Origin: Oceanospirillum linum | GTDB lineage: Bacteria > Pseudomonadota > Gammaproteobacteria > Pseudomonadales > Halomonadaceae | Direction: 5' to 3' | Length of the DNA: 64,000 nt | NCBI RefSeq assembly: GCF_900182785.1 | Contig: NZ_FXTS01000001.1 | Coordinates: forward strand, 620,001 to 684,000 | Part shown: piece after piece, positions 52,022 to 61,386 of the stretch | Layout: each line of letters begins with the position of its first letter | Position numbering within the stretch: the stretch's first letter is position 1 | Notes under the pieces: generated by a model | The model's input: only the letters and a program-made list of their open reading frames with translations | Databases searched by the model: none | Told to the model about the DNA's origin: nothing | Position numbers and translations under genes: made by a program

Positions 52022-53524
52022 GTGCCTCTCTTATCAACATCATCCCGAATCATATCTTTCGGACAATACGGGCTGAAATTTGTTCGGACCGCCACCACAG
52101 CCCTGCTGCTGGTAATATCGTCCTTACTGACCCCTTCTGTAATTGCTGACACAGATAAACTGCCAAGTATCGGCAGCGATCAGCCTGATCGGCTGACAAT
52201 GCATCAGGAGTACAGGTTAGGGCGGGCATGGCTACGTCAGTATCGCGCTGCCAGCCCTGTGATCTATGATCCTATCATGCAAAATTACCTGGAAACTCTG
52301 GTCAATAAGCTGGCTGTAGAGGCAGAACTTTATGAGCGCCGCTTAAATCTTATTGCGATCAATGCCAAAACAATTAATGCCTTTGCTGTACCCGGGGGAG
52401 TCATAGGGGTTCACAGTGCACTGCTACTGAAAGCCAAAGATGAAGATATGGTCGCATCAGTACTCGCCCATGAATTGGCACACCTTAGCCAACGCCATTA
52501 CGCCAGACGAAAAGACAATGCTGAAGGTCAGCAACTCTCTCTGCTGACCGCCATGCTGACGGGACTGGTATTGAGTGCGAACGGGCACAGCCAGGCTGGC
52601 GTGGCAGCTATTGCCAGCTCTCAGGCCGCAGCCATTCAAAGCCAACTTCAATTCAGCCGACTCCATGAACAGGAAGCCGATGCGGTAGGCTTTCGTGTGC
52701 TGAAAGATGCCGGTTTTGACAGTAGTGGCATGGCGCGTATGTTTGAGCTGCTGCAGGCAGAGGCCCGCACGAACGGAGGCAGTGCACCGGAATTTTTACT
52801 GACTCACCCGCTGACTCAAAGTCGAATCGCCTTTGCAAAGGAGCGCGAGATAAAAGATGGTACCGAAGCCTTTTACAGCAACCTTGAGTTTCAGTTGATC
52901 AGGGTTCGTGCAATGCTGCAGCAAACCCCGATTAAAGAACGTCCTGTAGTGCTGACCGCATTGTTAAAAAGCGTATCAGATAGCATAAAAGAGCCCGTCA
53001 AACTCTACGCTGATATTCTGAGTGCCCTTGACCAAGACAAAACCCAAAAAGCCCGGGAGCTTACAGAGCAACTGGCCCTACAGCCGGACCACCTCTACTT
53101 TCGCCTGCTCACCGCCAGAGTTTTAGTCATGACAGGTCAAAGTGATCAGGCATTCAGTCTGCTTAAGACACAGCTTAAAGAAACACCTGATAATATGGCA
53201 GTCAAAGCTTTTACCGCCCAGACTTATCTGAACGCAGGACAAACACCCCAGGCGATGGAGGCCTTTAAGAAACTCAGTCGGGAGCGCCCGGAAGACCCCT
53301 GGGTTTGGCAACAATTGGCAAAAACCGCTGCGGATGGTAAAGATCTGCTGACCGTTTATAAAGCCAATGCGGAGTATCATCAGCTAACCGGCGATATTCC
53401 TCAGGGCATTAAAGAGTTGAAGTTAGCCCGGGAGTACGCCAGTAATGATCCTATCGAATTCGCCCGTATCGACCATCGCATTAAAGATCTGGAAAAGCTA
53501 TTTAAAGAGCTGAACTTTCAATAA
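52022..53524 (+). CDS. bepA: Outer-membrane quality-control metalloprotease BepA
   Basis: 500 residues from GTG 52022 (AGGGA upstream). Signal peptide (TALLLVISSLLTPSVIA), M48 domain with zinc motif HELAHLSQRH (near residue 151) and third ligand in EQEADAVGFRV, then TPR repeats to the C-terminus. It degrades stalled LptD and aids assembly of outer-membrane proteins with BAM, linking it to lptD and surA in this window. Confidence 0.95.
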   Translation: MPLLSTSSRIISFGQYGLKFVRTATTALLLVISSLLTPSVIADTDKLPSIGSDQPDRLTMHQEYRLGRAWLRQYRAASPVIYDPIMQNYLETLVNKLAVEAELYERRLNLIAINAKTINAFAVPGGVIGVHSALLLKAKDEDMVASVLAHELAHLSQRHYARRKDNAEGQQLSLLTAMLTGLVLSANGHSQAGVAAIASSQAAAIQSQLQFSRLHEQEADAVGFRVLKDAGFDSSGMARMFELLQAEARTNGGSAPEFLLTHPLTQSRIAFAKEREIKDGTEAFYSNLEFQLIRVRAMLQQTPIKERPVVLTALLKSVSDSIKEPVKLYADILSALDQDKTQKARELTEQLALQPDHLYFRLLTARVLVMTGQSDQAFSLLKTQLKETPDNMAVKAFTAQTYLNAGQTPQAMEAFKKLSRERPEDPWVWQQLAKTAADGKDLLTVYKANAEYHQLTGDIPQGIKELKLAREYASNDPIEFARIDHRIKDLEKLFKELNFQ

Positions 53525-53526
53525 CT

Positions 53527-53559
53527 AAAAAACCCGATATTCAGCCGAATATCGGGTTT
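53527..53559. terminator. Bidirectional terminator between bepA and nadA
   Basis: AACCCGATATTC, loop AGCC, GAATATCGGGTT, with A and T tracts outside; it serves both convergent genes. Confidence 0.92.
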
Positions 53560-53592
53560 CATTAATCAGTAACGGCCAACTCAGAAACCGCT

Positions 53593-54630
53593 CTACCTGG
53601 AGGCAGTGAACTGCAGCATCCGGGTCAAAGGTCGCATCGCTTTTTCGCCCAATTCCGCATCGACAAAAACCTCCTGATCACCGGTTTCCAGTACATGTAC
53701 CAGTGATTCCAGCTCATTCATTGCCATCCAGGGGCAGTGTGCGCAACTACGGCATGTGGCACCATTGCCAGCTGTAGGAGCTTCCAGAAAGGTTTTTTCC
53801 GGGCATAACTGCTGCATTTTGTAGAAGATGCCCCGGTCTGTGGCCACGATAAACGTCTGATTCGCCATATCTTTAGCAGCATTGATCAACTGAGATGTTG
53901 ACCCGACTACATCTGCCAGCTCCACGACAGCCGCCGGGGATTCAGGATGCACAAGAATAGCCGCATCCGGGTACACTTTCTTCAGATCCAGCACACCCTT
54001 AGCTTTAAACTCTTCATGAACGATACAGGCACTATCCCAAAGGATCATATCCGCACCGGTCTTCTGCTGCACATAACCCCCAAGGTGCTTATCAGGGGCC
54101 CAGATAATTTTTTCACCTTTATCTTTCAGGTGCTCGACAACCTGAAGCGCAATGCTTGATGTTACAACCCAATCAGCACGGGCTTTGACTGCGGCAGAGG
54201 TATTCGCATAAACCACAACGGTACGGTCAGGGTGCTGATCACAGAAAGCACTGAACTCATCTACAGGGCAACCCAGATCCAGAGAGCAGGTCGCCTCCAG
54301 CGTTGGCATTAGCACCCGCTTTTCAGGACTCAGGATTTTAGACGTTTCACCCATAAACTTAACACCAGCCACCACCAGCGTTTTAGCATCATGGTTAGCA
54401 CCAAAGCGTGCCATCTCCAGAGAGTCTGCCACACAGCCGCCGGTCTCTTCGGCCAAAGCCTGTATATCGTGACTACAATAGTAGTGCGCAACAAGAACTG
54501 CATCCTGCGCTTTCAGAAGCTGCTTGATACGAGCCGTAAGCTCTGCTTTCTTCTTAGCGTTCAGTTCTTCCGGTGTTCCCAGATTGGACAGGTGTTCCCG
54601 AACCAGTGCCTGGTCTGCTTGCATAGTCAT
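53593..54630 (-). CDS. nadA: Quinolinate synthase A
   Basis: 345 residues, length as in E. coli (347). [4Fe-4S] enzyme that condenses iminoaspartate with DHAP to quinolinate for NAD. Cys ligands: EATCSLDLGCPVDEF, GATCRSCAHCPWM; plus VAHYYCSHDIQALAEETGG near the start. Single gene, divergent from the tRNA-Lys region. Confidence 0.96.
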   Translation of the reverse strand: MTMQADQALVREHLSNLGTPEELNAKKKAELTARIKQLLKAQDAVLVAHYYCSHDIQALAEETGGCVADSLEMARFGANHDAKTLVVAGVKFMGETSKILSPEKRVLMPTLEATCSLDLGCPVDEFSAFCDQHPDRTVVVYANTSAAVKARADWVVTSSIALQVVEHLKDKGEKIIWAPDKHLGGYVQQKTGADMILWDSACIVHEEFKAKGVLDLKKVYPDAAILVHPESPAAVVELADVVGSTSQLINAAKDMANQTFIVATDRGIFYKMQQLCPEKTFLEAPTAGNGATCRSCAHCPWMAMNELESLVHVLETGDQEVFVDAELGEKAMRPLTRMLQFTASR

Positions 54631-54863
54631 GGGCTGAATTCAACTCATAGTAAAGATTTCAGCAACCTCGCAAACCCTCGACTTGTCACACCATACATAA
54701 AGCTGCGGACAGAGATCAGTCAGGCGAAGCTGCAATCAAACAAAAAGATGGCCGTAAATTTTAGCACAAAACTCTGACAACAGATGAAGCTTTCAGCTGC
54801 TATCGGGTGCTTATTTAAGAAAAGTATCTGTGGATAACGTAAAAAGAAGAATAAATTTCAGGC

Positions 54864-54898
54864 AAAAAAAATCCCGCATGCAGATGCGGGATTTTTTA
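54864..54898 (-). terminator. rho-independent terminator of the tRNA-Lys unit
   Basis: ATCCCGCAT, loop GCAG, ATGCGGGAT (54871-54892), with A and T tracts on both sides; on the minus strand it follows the last tRNA-Lys by few bases. Confidence 0.88.
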
Positions 54899-54903
54899 GA
54901 ATC

Positions 54904-54979
54904 TGGTGGGTCGTATAGGATTCGAACCTATGACCAATTGGTTAAAAGCCAACTGCTCTACCGACTGAGCTAACGACCC
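54904..54979 (-). tRNA. tRNA-Lys(TTT), copy 3 in transcription order
   Basis: 76 bases with encoded CCA; acceptor GGGTCGT/ACGACCC, anticodon loop CTTTTAA (TTT), T-arm TAGG-TTCGAAT-CCTA. Differs from the other two copies by one base in the D-loop (AGTCGG instead of AGTTGG). Confidence 0.97.
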
Positions 54980-55037
54980 GATACTCATGACTTTGATAAA
55001 TACGTGACAACGCAGGATACCAAGCCAGTAAGTAAAA

Positions 55038-55113
55038 TGGTGGGTCGTATAGGATTCGAACCTATGACCAATTGGTTAAAAGCCAACTGCTCTACCAACT
55101 GAGCTAACGACCC
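55038..55113 (-). tRNA. tRNA-Lys(TTT), copy 2
   Basis: 76 bases with encoded CCA, anticodon TTT. Identical to the copy at 55166. The spacer to the next copy is 58 bases. Confidence 0.97.
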
Positions 55114-55165
55114 ACGCCTTACTGAAAATAAATGATTAACTATCAGTAAGATAGATAAGTTGAAT

Positions 55166-55241
55166 TGGTGGGTCGTATAGGATTCGAACCTATGACCAAT
55201 TGGTTAAAAGCCAACTGCTCTACCAACTGAGCTAACGACCC
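55166..55241 (-). tRNA. tRNA-Lys(TTT), copy 1
   Basis: 76 bases with encoded CCA, anticodon TTT. First in transcription order, 16 bases after a TATAAT promoter on the minus strand. It reads AAA and AAG. Confidence 0.97.
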
Positions 55242-55257
55242 ATTCAACTTGGGGCGC

Positions 55258-55285
55258 ATTATACGCAGCTTTTTAGGATGCGCAA
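55258..55285 (-). promoter_or_regulatory. Sigma-70 promoter of the tRNA-Lys unit
   Basis: On the minus strand TTGCGC, 16 bases, TATAAT (55263-55258), then GCGCCCC, the GC-rich discriminator typical of stringently controlled stable-RNA promoters. Confidence 0.75.
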
Positions 55286-55323
55286 CCCCTTTTTTAAACT
55301 CTTTTTTGTTTTTTATCAGAAAC

Positions 55324-56184
55324 TTAATTCGGCCGGTGGTTTTTATTCACACTCCGAATAGCGCGAGTCTTTTTACGCTGGCGTTCGATGCGGTCATGGC
55401 TATCAATACTGCCTTTAACACGACGTTTCTCCAGACCCGCCATCTCAGACAGCTGATCGATCTCCTGCTGAGTCAGCTCGATCCACTCACCGGCACGGGC
55501 GCGTTTGTCCAGGAAAATACTGCCATAACGCACACGCTTCAGGCGGCTTACAGTTAACCCCTGAGATTCCCACAAACGGCGAACCTCTCGGTTGCGGCCT
55601 TCCATAATCACCACATGAAACCAGGTATTAATACCTTCACCACCAAACTCCTGGACATCGGTAAAGTTTGCCATGCCATCCTCCAGCATAACGCCCTCTA
55701 CCATCGCTTTAACATGTTCAGGTTTTACATCGCCCATAACACGCACAGCGTACTCACGCTCAACCTGCTGAGACGGGTGCATCAGTCGGTTTGCCAACTC
55801 GCCATCGGTTGTAAACAGCAGCAGACCACTGGTGTTAATATCCAAACGACCAATGGAGATCCAGCGCTCACCTTTCAACTTCGGCAGGCGATCAAAAACC
55901 GTGCGGCGTCCCTGTGGATCATGTCGGGTACAAAGCTCACCTTCCGGTTTGCTGTACATAATGACCCGGCGCGGCACTTCCTCTTCCGCCACCAGTTTTA
56001 CCAGACGGCCATGTACGGTCACACGATCATTGATAGAGACACGATCACCCAACTTAGCGGTCTGACCATTAATCGCCACTTCTCCCGTCTCAATCAGGCG
56101 CTCCATCTCCCGACGGGAGCCCATACCGGTACGGGCCAGAACTTTTTGTAATTTCTCAGTTTTTACTTCGTTGATATCTTTCAC
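55324..56184 (-). CDS. rluB: 23S rRNA pseudouridine synthase RluB
   Basis: 286 residues, GTG start with AAGG upstream. N-terminal S4 RNA-binding domain (about 8-70: QKVLARTGMGSRREMERLIE), catalytic domain with Asp in GRLDINTSGLLLFT, and a basic C-terminal tail. It modifies U2605-type sites in 23S rRNA. Last gene of the scpA-scpB-rluB unit. Confidence 0.95.
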   Translation of the reverse strand: MKDINEVKTEKLQKVLARTGMGSRREMERLIETGEVAINGQTAKLGDRVSINDRVTVHGRLVKLVAEEEVPRRVIMYSKPEGELCTRHDPQGRRTVFDRLPKLKGERWISIGRLDINTSGLLLFTTDGELANRLMHPSQQVEREYAVRVMGDVKPEHVKAMVEGVMLEDGMANFTDVQEFGGEGINTWFHVVIMEGRNREVRRLWESQGLTVSRLKRVRYGSIFLDKRARAGEWIELTQQEIDQLSEMAGLEKRRVKGSIDSHDRIERQRKKTRAIRSVNKNHRPN

Positions 56185-56196
56185 AGAATTAACCTT

Positions 56197-57123
56197 TTAT
56201 TCACTATCCGGTATCAGCGGCGATTCATCCGCCGATACAACTTGTTCTGTTTTATCATGGGGTGTTGTTTCAGTAACAGCACCCTCTGAATACGTTGGCT
56301 CACCGGGCATATTATTATCAGACATGCCAGTCTGACTTTCCTGTAATGCCCTCTGACTGAGGCGCTCATCAAAACGTTGACTCAGCTCTGAGAAGGTCAG
56401 TACCTCCGGCAGATCATCAAGATCCACATCCTGAGTATCATCGGCCTCATCATCGTCATACTCAGCAACCACACCTTGTGCTTCCATCTCAGCCTGGGCT
56501 TCTTCCATCATCTGACGACGTTTTTCTTCCTGAGCAGCCAGCATCTGTGCTTCTTCATCGGCGATCGCCTGTTGCTGCTCTTCCTGCATTTTGTCACCAA
56601 GCTCCCGAATGACATTAAGAGTAGGCAACTCATCCAGTGTTTTAAGATTAAAGTAATCCAGAAAGTGCCGGGTCGTGGCGTACATCGCAGGACGGCCCGG
56701 AGCATCCCGATAACCCACAATCCGTACCCATTCACGCTCCAGCAGTGTCTTCATAATAGAACTACTGACGCTGACACCCCGGATCTCTTCGATATCTCCC
56801 CGGGTTACGGGCTGACGATAAGCGATCAATGCCAACGTTTCCAGTAACGCACGGGAATACTTCTGAGGGCGCTCAGTCCAAAGCCGTGCAATGCGGTTTG
56901 CATGTTCCTTACGGGCCTGGATACGCCAACCACTGGCCACTTCAATCAGTTCAATACCGCGCCCCAGATAATCGGCACTTAATTGCTGCAGGACATCTCT
57001 CAGCAGGCTTTTTGAAGGCCGCTCATAGTCGTCGAACAGCTCGGCAATCTGATCCAGCATCAGAGGCTGATCTGACACCATTAAAATAGCCTCAATAACC
57101 GGTTTCAGCTGATCAGTTTTCAT
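56197..57123 (-). CDS. scpB: Segregation and condensation protein ScpB
   Basis: 308 residues; two winged-helix domains (about 1-170: ILMVSDQPLMLDQIAELF, ALIAYRQPVTRGDIEEIRG) and a long acidic, Glu/Gln-rich C-terminal tail that is longer than in many orthologues. Part of the SMC-ScpAB condensin. The ATG overlaps the scpA stop by 11 bases. An smc gene is not in the window. Confidence 0.94.
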   Translation of the reverse strand: MKTDQLKPVIEAILMVSDQPLMLDQIAELFDDYERPSKSLLRDVLQQLSADYLGRGIELIEVASGWRIQARKEHANRIARLWTERPQKYSRALLETLALIAYRQPVTRGDIEEIRGVSVSSSIMKTLLEREWVRIVGYRDAPGRPAMYATTRHFLDYFNLKTLDELPTLNVIRELGDKMQEEQQQAIADEEAQMLAAQEEKRRQMMEEAQAEMEAQGVVAEYDDDEADDTQDVDLDDLPEVLTFSELSQRFDERLSQRALQESQTGMSDNNMPGEPTYSEGAVTETTPHDKTEQVVSADESPLIPDSE

Positions 57124-58015
57124 CTGCTACCTCTTCAGGCGTCTGGCTGTCCAAGCCCGCATCGCCTTCTTCAAGTTCACCGTCAATCGCCAGGAGACCG
57201 TGAGACTCAGCCCCATTCAGAATACGGGGGCGAACATGAATCGGGCTGAACGGCTCATTCTGTACCAACTCAATAGAGCGCGCTTTGATCAGCTCCATCA
57301 TAGCGAGGAAGGTCACGACAACCCCCATACGCCCCTCTTCCACAGTAAAGAGGCTTTCGAAAGGGTAAAAACGATCTTCCGTAAGACTGTCCAGAATCTG
57401 ACTCATCCGCTCACGGGTGGATAGTGGCTCCAGCTCAATATGGTGGTGGGTCTGCAACTCAGCACGCTGAACCACCTGCGCCATCGCCATCAGAATCTCC
57501 TGCAGATCGACTTCCGGCGGCGCGCGATAAACCTCAAATTCAGGCGCGGCCAGCTGAACCGGCGTCACATCCCGCTCAACCCGAGGTAGAGCATCCAGCT
57601 TCTCAGAAGCCTCTTTCAGCTGCTCATATTCCTGCAGGCGACGCAATAGAGTTGCTGTCGGATCATCCTCATCCTCCAGCTCTTCATGCTGCCGGGGCAG
57701 TAAGCTGCGGGATTTAATCTCTGCCAACAGTGCCGCCATAACCAAATATTCACCCGCCAGCTCGATCTGCAGATCACGCATCAGATCCACATATTCCATG
57801 TACTGACGTGTTATCTCCGCGACGTTTACGCTGAGAATATCCAGGTTCTGACGACGGATCAGATAAAGGAGCAGATCCAGCGGTCCTTCAAAAGCTTCCA
57901 GGAAAACCCGCAACGCTTCCGGAGGAATATAAAGATCCTGTGGCGGCTCGGTTACTGTTTCATCACCAATACGCGCCCAGAAATCAAGCTGTTCAGGTTC
58001 AACGGCTATGGACAA
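57113..58015 (-). CDS. scpA: Segregation and condensation protein ScpA
   Basis: 300 residues, kleisin of SMC-ScpAB. N-terminal FEGPLDLLLYLIRRQNLDIL and the conserved EYLVMAALLAEIKSRSLLP; the C-terminal winged helix (VVTFLAMMELIKAR) binds SMC. TTG start with GGAG somewhat far upstream. First gene of the scpA-scpB-rluB unit. Confidence 0.94.
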   Translation of the reverse strand: MSIAVEPEQLDFWARIGDETVTEPPQDLYIPPEALRVFLEAFEGPLDLLLYLIRRQNLDILSVNVAEITRQYMEYVDLMRDLQIELAGEYLVMAALLAEIKSRSLLPRQHEELEDEDDPTATLLRRLQEYEQLKEASEKLDALPRVERDVTPVQLAAPEFEVYRAPPEVDLQEILMAMAQVVQRAELQTHHHIELEPLSTRERMSQILDSLTEDRFYPFESLFTVEEGRMGVVVTFLAMMELIKARSIELVQNEPFSPIHVRPRILNGAESHGLLAIDGELEEGDAGLDSQTPEEVADEN

Positions 58016-58407
58016 AGGCTAAACACTCCGTATTTGCAGATGTTCCATTTTGATCAGAAAGCCAGCTTACGACACAGAGAGAAACGCTCAGAGCTGACCG
58101 GAGAGATCTAAAACTACAGACACCATAACACCTCAGCAAATTCAGCTGATAAGTCATCAGAGCTAGCGAGGGTACATATCTGCTGCAGTCAACCATCTCG
58201 GCCGTCTGTCTCCCGGTGATGTACTGTCCTCCCGATCATGAATACTCCAGGCCGGAAAGCAGTTTAAAGAAGTGAGTGTGATAATAAATTATAGCGCATT
58301 CTAACATACAAAAAGACTCCGGCCAGATCGCCGGAGCCCATCATAGATGAAATAGCCCCAAGACCTGAAATCAAGTGGCACAGGGCTTTTACGCCAGAGT
58401 ACAGAGA
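58016..58407. other. Intergenic region between scpA and yciO
   Basis: 392 bases. Holds the yciO terminator (58311-58338) and presumably the scpA promoter. No coding sequence supported. Confidence 0.45.
58311..58338 (-). terminator. rho-independent terminator after yciO
   Basis: CTCCGGC, loop CAGATC, GCCGGAG (58317-58336), followed on the minus strand by TCTTTTT, about 70 bases after the yciO stop. Confidence 0.75.
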
Positions 58408-59028
58408 TTACTCAAAGACGCTAACATCCCCTTTACCCACACGGATAATCTCCGGCGGCATTTCACGAACATCAACAACAGAGGTCACTTCCATAGAACA
58501 GGCTCCACCATCAATAATCAGATCCAATGCATGCTCCAGGTGATCACGAATCTCGTAGGGATCAGTCTGCGGGTGCTCATCATCCGGCAGAATCAATGTC
58601 GTACTCATAATCGGTTCACCAAGGTGTTCCAGCAGCGCCAACGTGATTGCATGCTCAGGGATACGTACACCAATAGAGCGGCGTTTAGGATGCAACAACA
58701 GTCGCGGTACCTCCGTCGTGGCGCTCAGAATAAAAGTGTAAGGCCCGGGAGTATGCGATTTCAGTAAACGGTACAGGGTATTATCTACCTTCGCGTACGT
58801 GGAAATATCTGACAGGTCGCCGCAAACCAGCGTGAAATTATGCTTCTGATCCAGCTGACGAATACGCTTAATGCGCTCAACCGCTTTTTTATCTCCTAAA
58901 TGGCAACCCAGTGCATACCCGGAATCCGTAGGATAGGCGATAACGCCCCCTTTGCGAATAATCTCGACAGCCTGACGGATCAGGCGCTCCTGAGGATTAT
59001 CCGGATGAATCTGGAAAAACTGGCTCAT
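58408..59028 (-). CDS. yciO: YciO (Sua5/YrdC family protein)
   Basis: 206 residues from ATG 59028, matching the E. coli YciO start (MSQFF.IHPDNPQ). YrdC fold with KGGVIAYPTDSGYALGC, PGPYTFILSAT and RRSIGVRIPEH. Related to TsaC, which makes threonylcarbamoyl-AMP, but YciO is a paralogue with distinct or weak activity in the tRNA pathway. In this order with rnm and the yciB/yciI genes nearby. Confidence 0.94.
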   Translation of the reverse strand: MSQFFQIHPDNPQERLIRQAVEIIRKGGVIAYPTDSGYALGCHLGDKKAVERIKRIRQLDQKHNFTLVCGDLSDISTYAKVDNTLYRLLKSHTPGPYTFILSATTEVPRLLLHPKRRSIGVRIPEHAITLALLEHLGEPIMSTTLILPDDEHPQTDPYEIRDHLEHALDLIIDGGACSMEVTSVVDVREMPPEIIRVGKGDVSVFE

Positions 59029-59125
59029 GATCATATCCTCATCTTTCGTTGTACTCACACATGTAATCGGCTTAATCCACTCAACCCCATTACACGCCTT
59101 ACTTCACTAAAACACATTGCACTGT

Positions 59126-59171
59126 TTTTTTGCTGGCTAAGGGCATAGTTTTTTGCTGGCGAAGGGCATAG
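59126..59171. repeat. Tandem 23-base repeat, two copies
   Basis: TTTTTTGCTGGC(T/G)AAGGGCATAG at 59126-59148 and 59149-59171 with one mismatch. It sits in the gap between rnm and yciO, upstream of yciO. Probably a local duplication; function unknown. Confidence 0.8.
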
Positions 59172-59218
59172 CAAAGCGAGCAGCTATTATTTTCTCAAGC
59201 AAACCTATGCTCAGATTC

Positions 59219-60082
59219 TTACTCAGCTTTATTCTGTGCATTTTGCCAAAGCAGCCAAACGGGGTTAACGGTTTCCGGCAGGTGATTCATTTTCCCCGGC
59301 TTCTGCCATTGGGTCTGAAAATGAAAGTCGCTGCCCGCACTGGCCGCTAAGTCATACTCTTTCGCCAGTTGCGCCATGTAGTTTGTCTGATCCCTGGATT
59401 GTTGAGCACCAGATACCACCTCCATGGCCTCCCCTCCCGCCTCTTTAAAGGCTTTCAGTAAGGCCCGGCGTTTCATATTTGTCATTTTATAGTGTAATGG
59501 GTGGGCAACCACAGCAACACCACCGGCAGCTTTAATCCACTCAACAGCCTTATCCACCGTCGGCCAAAGGCTTTTCACATCACCTTTTTTACCAGCCCCC
59601 AGATACTTTTTAAAGGCTTCCGGCATGGTGGAAACCACACCTTCATCCACCAGCACCTGAGCAAAATGAGGTCGCCCCAGTTCAGCGCCGTTTGCCTTTG
59701 CCTCAGCCTTACCCAGAAAATCCTCCACCCCCAATGCACCGAGTTTTTCAGCGATAATCTCTGCTCTTTTGCGCCGCGCAGACTGCTGTTCTTTTAAACC
59801 GGCCATCAGAACAGGGTGATCAATATCCAGATTCAAACCCACAATATGGACGTTACAACCACTCCAGGTAGTGGATATCTCAACGCCTGCGATCAGATCA
59901 ATACCTGCTTTTAAAGCAGCTTGACGGGCCTCAGGAATTCCCTGCACCGTATCATGGTCAGTCAGGGACAAAGTATGTACACCTTCACTGGAAGCCAGCT
60001 GCACCAACTCCGTTGGCGAGAGCCGACCGTCAGAACAGGTAGAATGGCTGTGCAGATCAAATCCGGACCAATATGCGTTCAT
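59219..60082 (-). CDS. rnm: RNase AM (YciV/TrpH), PHP-domain phosphoesterase
   Basis: 287 residues, PHP domain: FDLHSHSTCSDGRLSPTEL, SLTDHDTVQGIPEA, GVEIST and VAHPLHYKMTN, with the last ligands in GSDFHFQ. In E. coli this is a 5'-3' exoribonuclease that trims 5S rRNA and short RNAs and also acts on 3',5'-bisphosphate nucleotides. Divergent from yciB; yciO lies downstream. Confidence 0.93.
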   Translation of the reverse strand: MNAYWSGFDLHSHSTCSDGRLSPTELVQLASSEGVHTLSLTDHDTVQGIPEARQAALKAGIDLIAGVEISTTWSGCNVHIVGLNLDIDHPVLMAGLKEQQSARRKRAEIIAEKLGALGVEDFLGKAEAKANGAELGRPHFAQVLVDEGVVSTMPEAFKKYLGAGKKGDVKSLWPTVDKAVEWIKAAGGVAVVAHPLHYKMTNMKRRALLKAFKEAGGEAMEVVSGAQQSRDQTNYMAQLAKEYDLAASAGSDFHFQTQWQKPGKMNHLPETVNPVWLLWQNAQNKAE

Positions 60083-60297
60083 GGAAAACCTTTTTCAGAA
60101 AAAATACTCAAAACGCTCCTGCACCTGATAATAAGTCATTCGAAGACACAAGCGGAACAGCCTTTATTTGAGGGCATTACTGTAAAATAACAGCTCAACG
60201 TGCGAAGATTGCTCAAACTTAAACCCTTAGAGATCTGATAAGTGAATCCTTCAGATCTCTTCCTAACTGAGTATGAAAGACTCTCGTCTATAACACC

Positions 60298-60867
60298 ATG
60301 AAATTACTCTTAGATTTTTTCCCAATTGCCATTTTCTTTGGTGTTTACCACTACACCAAGGATATGATTCTGGCCACCGCCGTTCTGATTCCTGCAACCA
60401 TTATTCAGATCGCCATCTCCTGGTTTAAAACCCGTAAGATCGAAAAGATGCACGTAGTGACTTTAGTTCTTATTATTGTGATGGGTGGAGCAACCGTGCT
60501 ACTACAGGATAAAAGTTTTATACAGTGGAAACCCACCGTCGTTAACTGGCTGTTTGCCGGTGCTTTTCTCGGTAGTTATGTGATCGGCAAAAAGCCGCTG
60601 ATTCAACGTATGATGGAGAGCCAGATTAGCTTACCTGTAGCCCAGTGGAATACTCTGAATGCCTACTGGATCATCTTCTTTCTGGCTATGGGTGCAATTA
60701 ATATTGCCGTATTTACCTTTTACAGTGAAGAAACCTGGGTCAATTTTAAACTATTCGGTATGTTAGGACTGACACTGGTGTTCATTATTATTCAGGGCAT
60801 TTGGCTGACCCGGCATATTAAAACCGACGATCAGCCCGACGGTGAAAAAAATAAAGAACTCCCCTAA
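60298..60867 (+). CDS. yciB: Inner-membrane protein YciB (septation protein A)
   Basis: 189 residues with five or so membrane segments: MKLLLDFFPIAIFFGVYHY, MILATAVLIPATIIQIAISW, VTLVLIIVMGGATVLL, NWLFAGAFLGSYVIG and a last pair after residue 115. Needed for normal division and envelope synthesis in enteric bacteria and Shigella. Followed by yciI, whose gene starts 53 bases after its end. Confidence 0.93.
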   Translation: MKLLLDFFPIAIFFGVYHYTKDMILATAVLIPATIIQIAISWFKTRKIEKMHVVTLVLIIVMGGATVLLQDKSFIQWKPTVVNWLFAGAFLGSYVIGKKPLIQRMMESQISLPVAQWNTLNAYWIIFFLAMGAINIAVFTFYSEETWVNFKLFGMLGLTLVFIIIQGIWLTRHIKTDDQPDGEKNKELP

Positions 60868-60919
60868 AGCCGAACTCAAAAGATTTGGCGGCACTGCAAG
60901 CGACAGAGGAATACAAACT

Positions 60920-61219
60920 ATGCTTTACGCATTTATTTGCCAGGATAAAGAAGGCACTCAGGCACAACGGCTGGAAGCTCGTCCAGCTCACCTTGAGCGC
61001 CTGCAACAACTGCAGAATGAAGGCAGACTGATTCTGGCAGGGCCACACCCGGCTATCGACAGTAACGACCCCGGTGATGCAGGTTTTACCGGCAGCCTGG
61101 TTGTTGCAGAGTTTGCGACACTGGAAGATGCTCAGGAATGGGCGAGCGCAGACCCTTACTTTGCTGCCGGTGTTTATGAACAAGTCACCGTTAAGCCATT
61201 CCGCAAAGTTCTCCCTTAA
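60920..61219 (+). CDS. yciI: YciI family protein
   Basis: 99 residues from ATG 60920 with GAGGA upstream (the frame is open further 5' but that part lies in the end of yciB). Dimeric alpha/beta-barrel-like YCII domain: MLYAFICQDKEGTQAQRLEA, HLERLQQLQNEGRLILAGPH. A putative enzyme with a conserved His-Asp pair; the substrate is unknown. In the yciB-yciI pair. Confidence 0.92.
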   Translation: MLYAFICQDKEGTQAQRLEARPAHLERLQQLQNEGRLILAGPHPAIDSNDPGDAGFTGSLVVAEFATLEDAQEWASADPYFAAGVYEQVTVKPFRKVLP

Positions 61220-61269
61220 CAAAAGACACCTCAGCCTGTGACTAACTGGCTGAAAAAGTAAAGAAGTTT

Positions 61270-61302
61270 CAAAAACGGGTTTGCTTTTTGCGCCCGTTTT
61301 TG
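61270..61302 (+). terminator. rho-independent terminator after yciI
   Basis: AAAAACGGG pairs with CCCGTTTTT (61271-61301) around a 13-base loop that can itself pair as GC-AAAAAGC; followed by T residues. Confidence 0.7.
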
Positions 61303-61365
61303 CATTCCAGAACCACGAGTTAACCACATGAATTTCTGAACTTTTTTAACTTTTCCAACAGTTTC

Positions 61366-61386
61366 TGTGGATAACTTTGTGGATCT
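61366..61386 (+). promoter_or_regulatory. DnaA box with near copy
   Basis: TGTGGATAA at 61366-61374 matches the consensus exactly (complement TTATCCACA); TGTGGATCT at 61378-61386 matches 7 of 9. A single isolated box also occurs at 54829-54837. Chance alone could give one exact match in a window this size. Confidence 0.4.

Noticed and set aside
54829..54837. Isolated DnaA box upstream of nadA
   Set aside because: A single 9-base match with no supporting elements.
61366..61386. DnaA boxes as a replication origin
   Set aside because: Only one exact and one partial box, no box cluster or AT-rich unwinding element, and the neighbouring genes are not those of known origins. One exact match is expected by chance.
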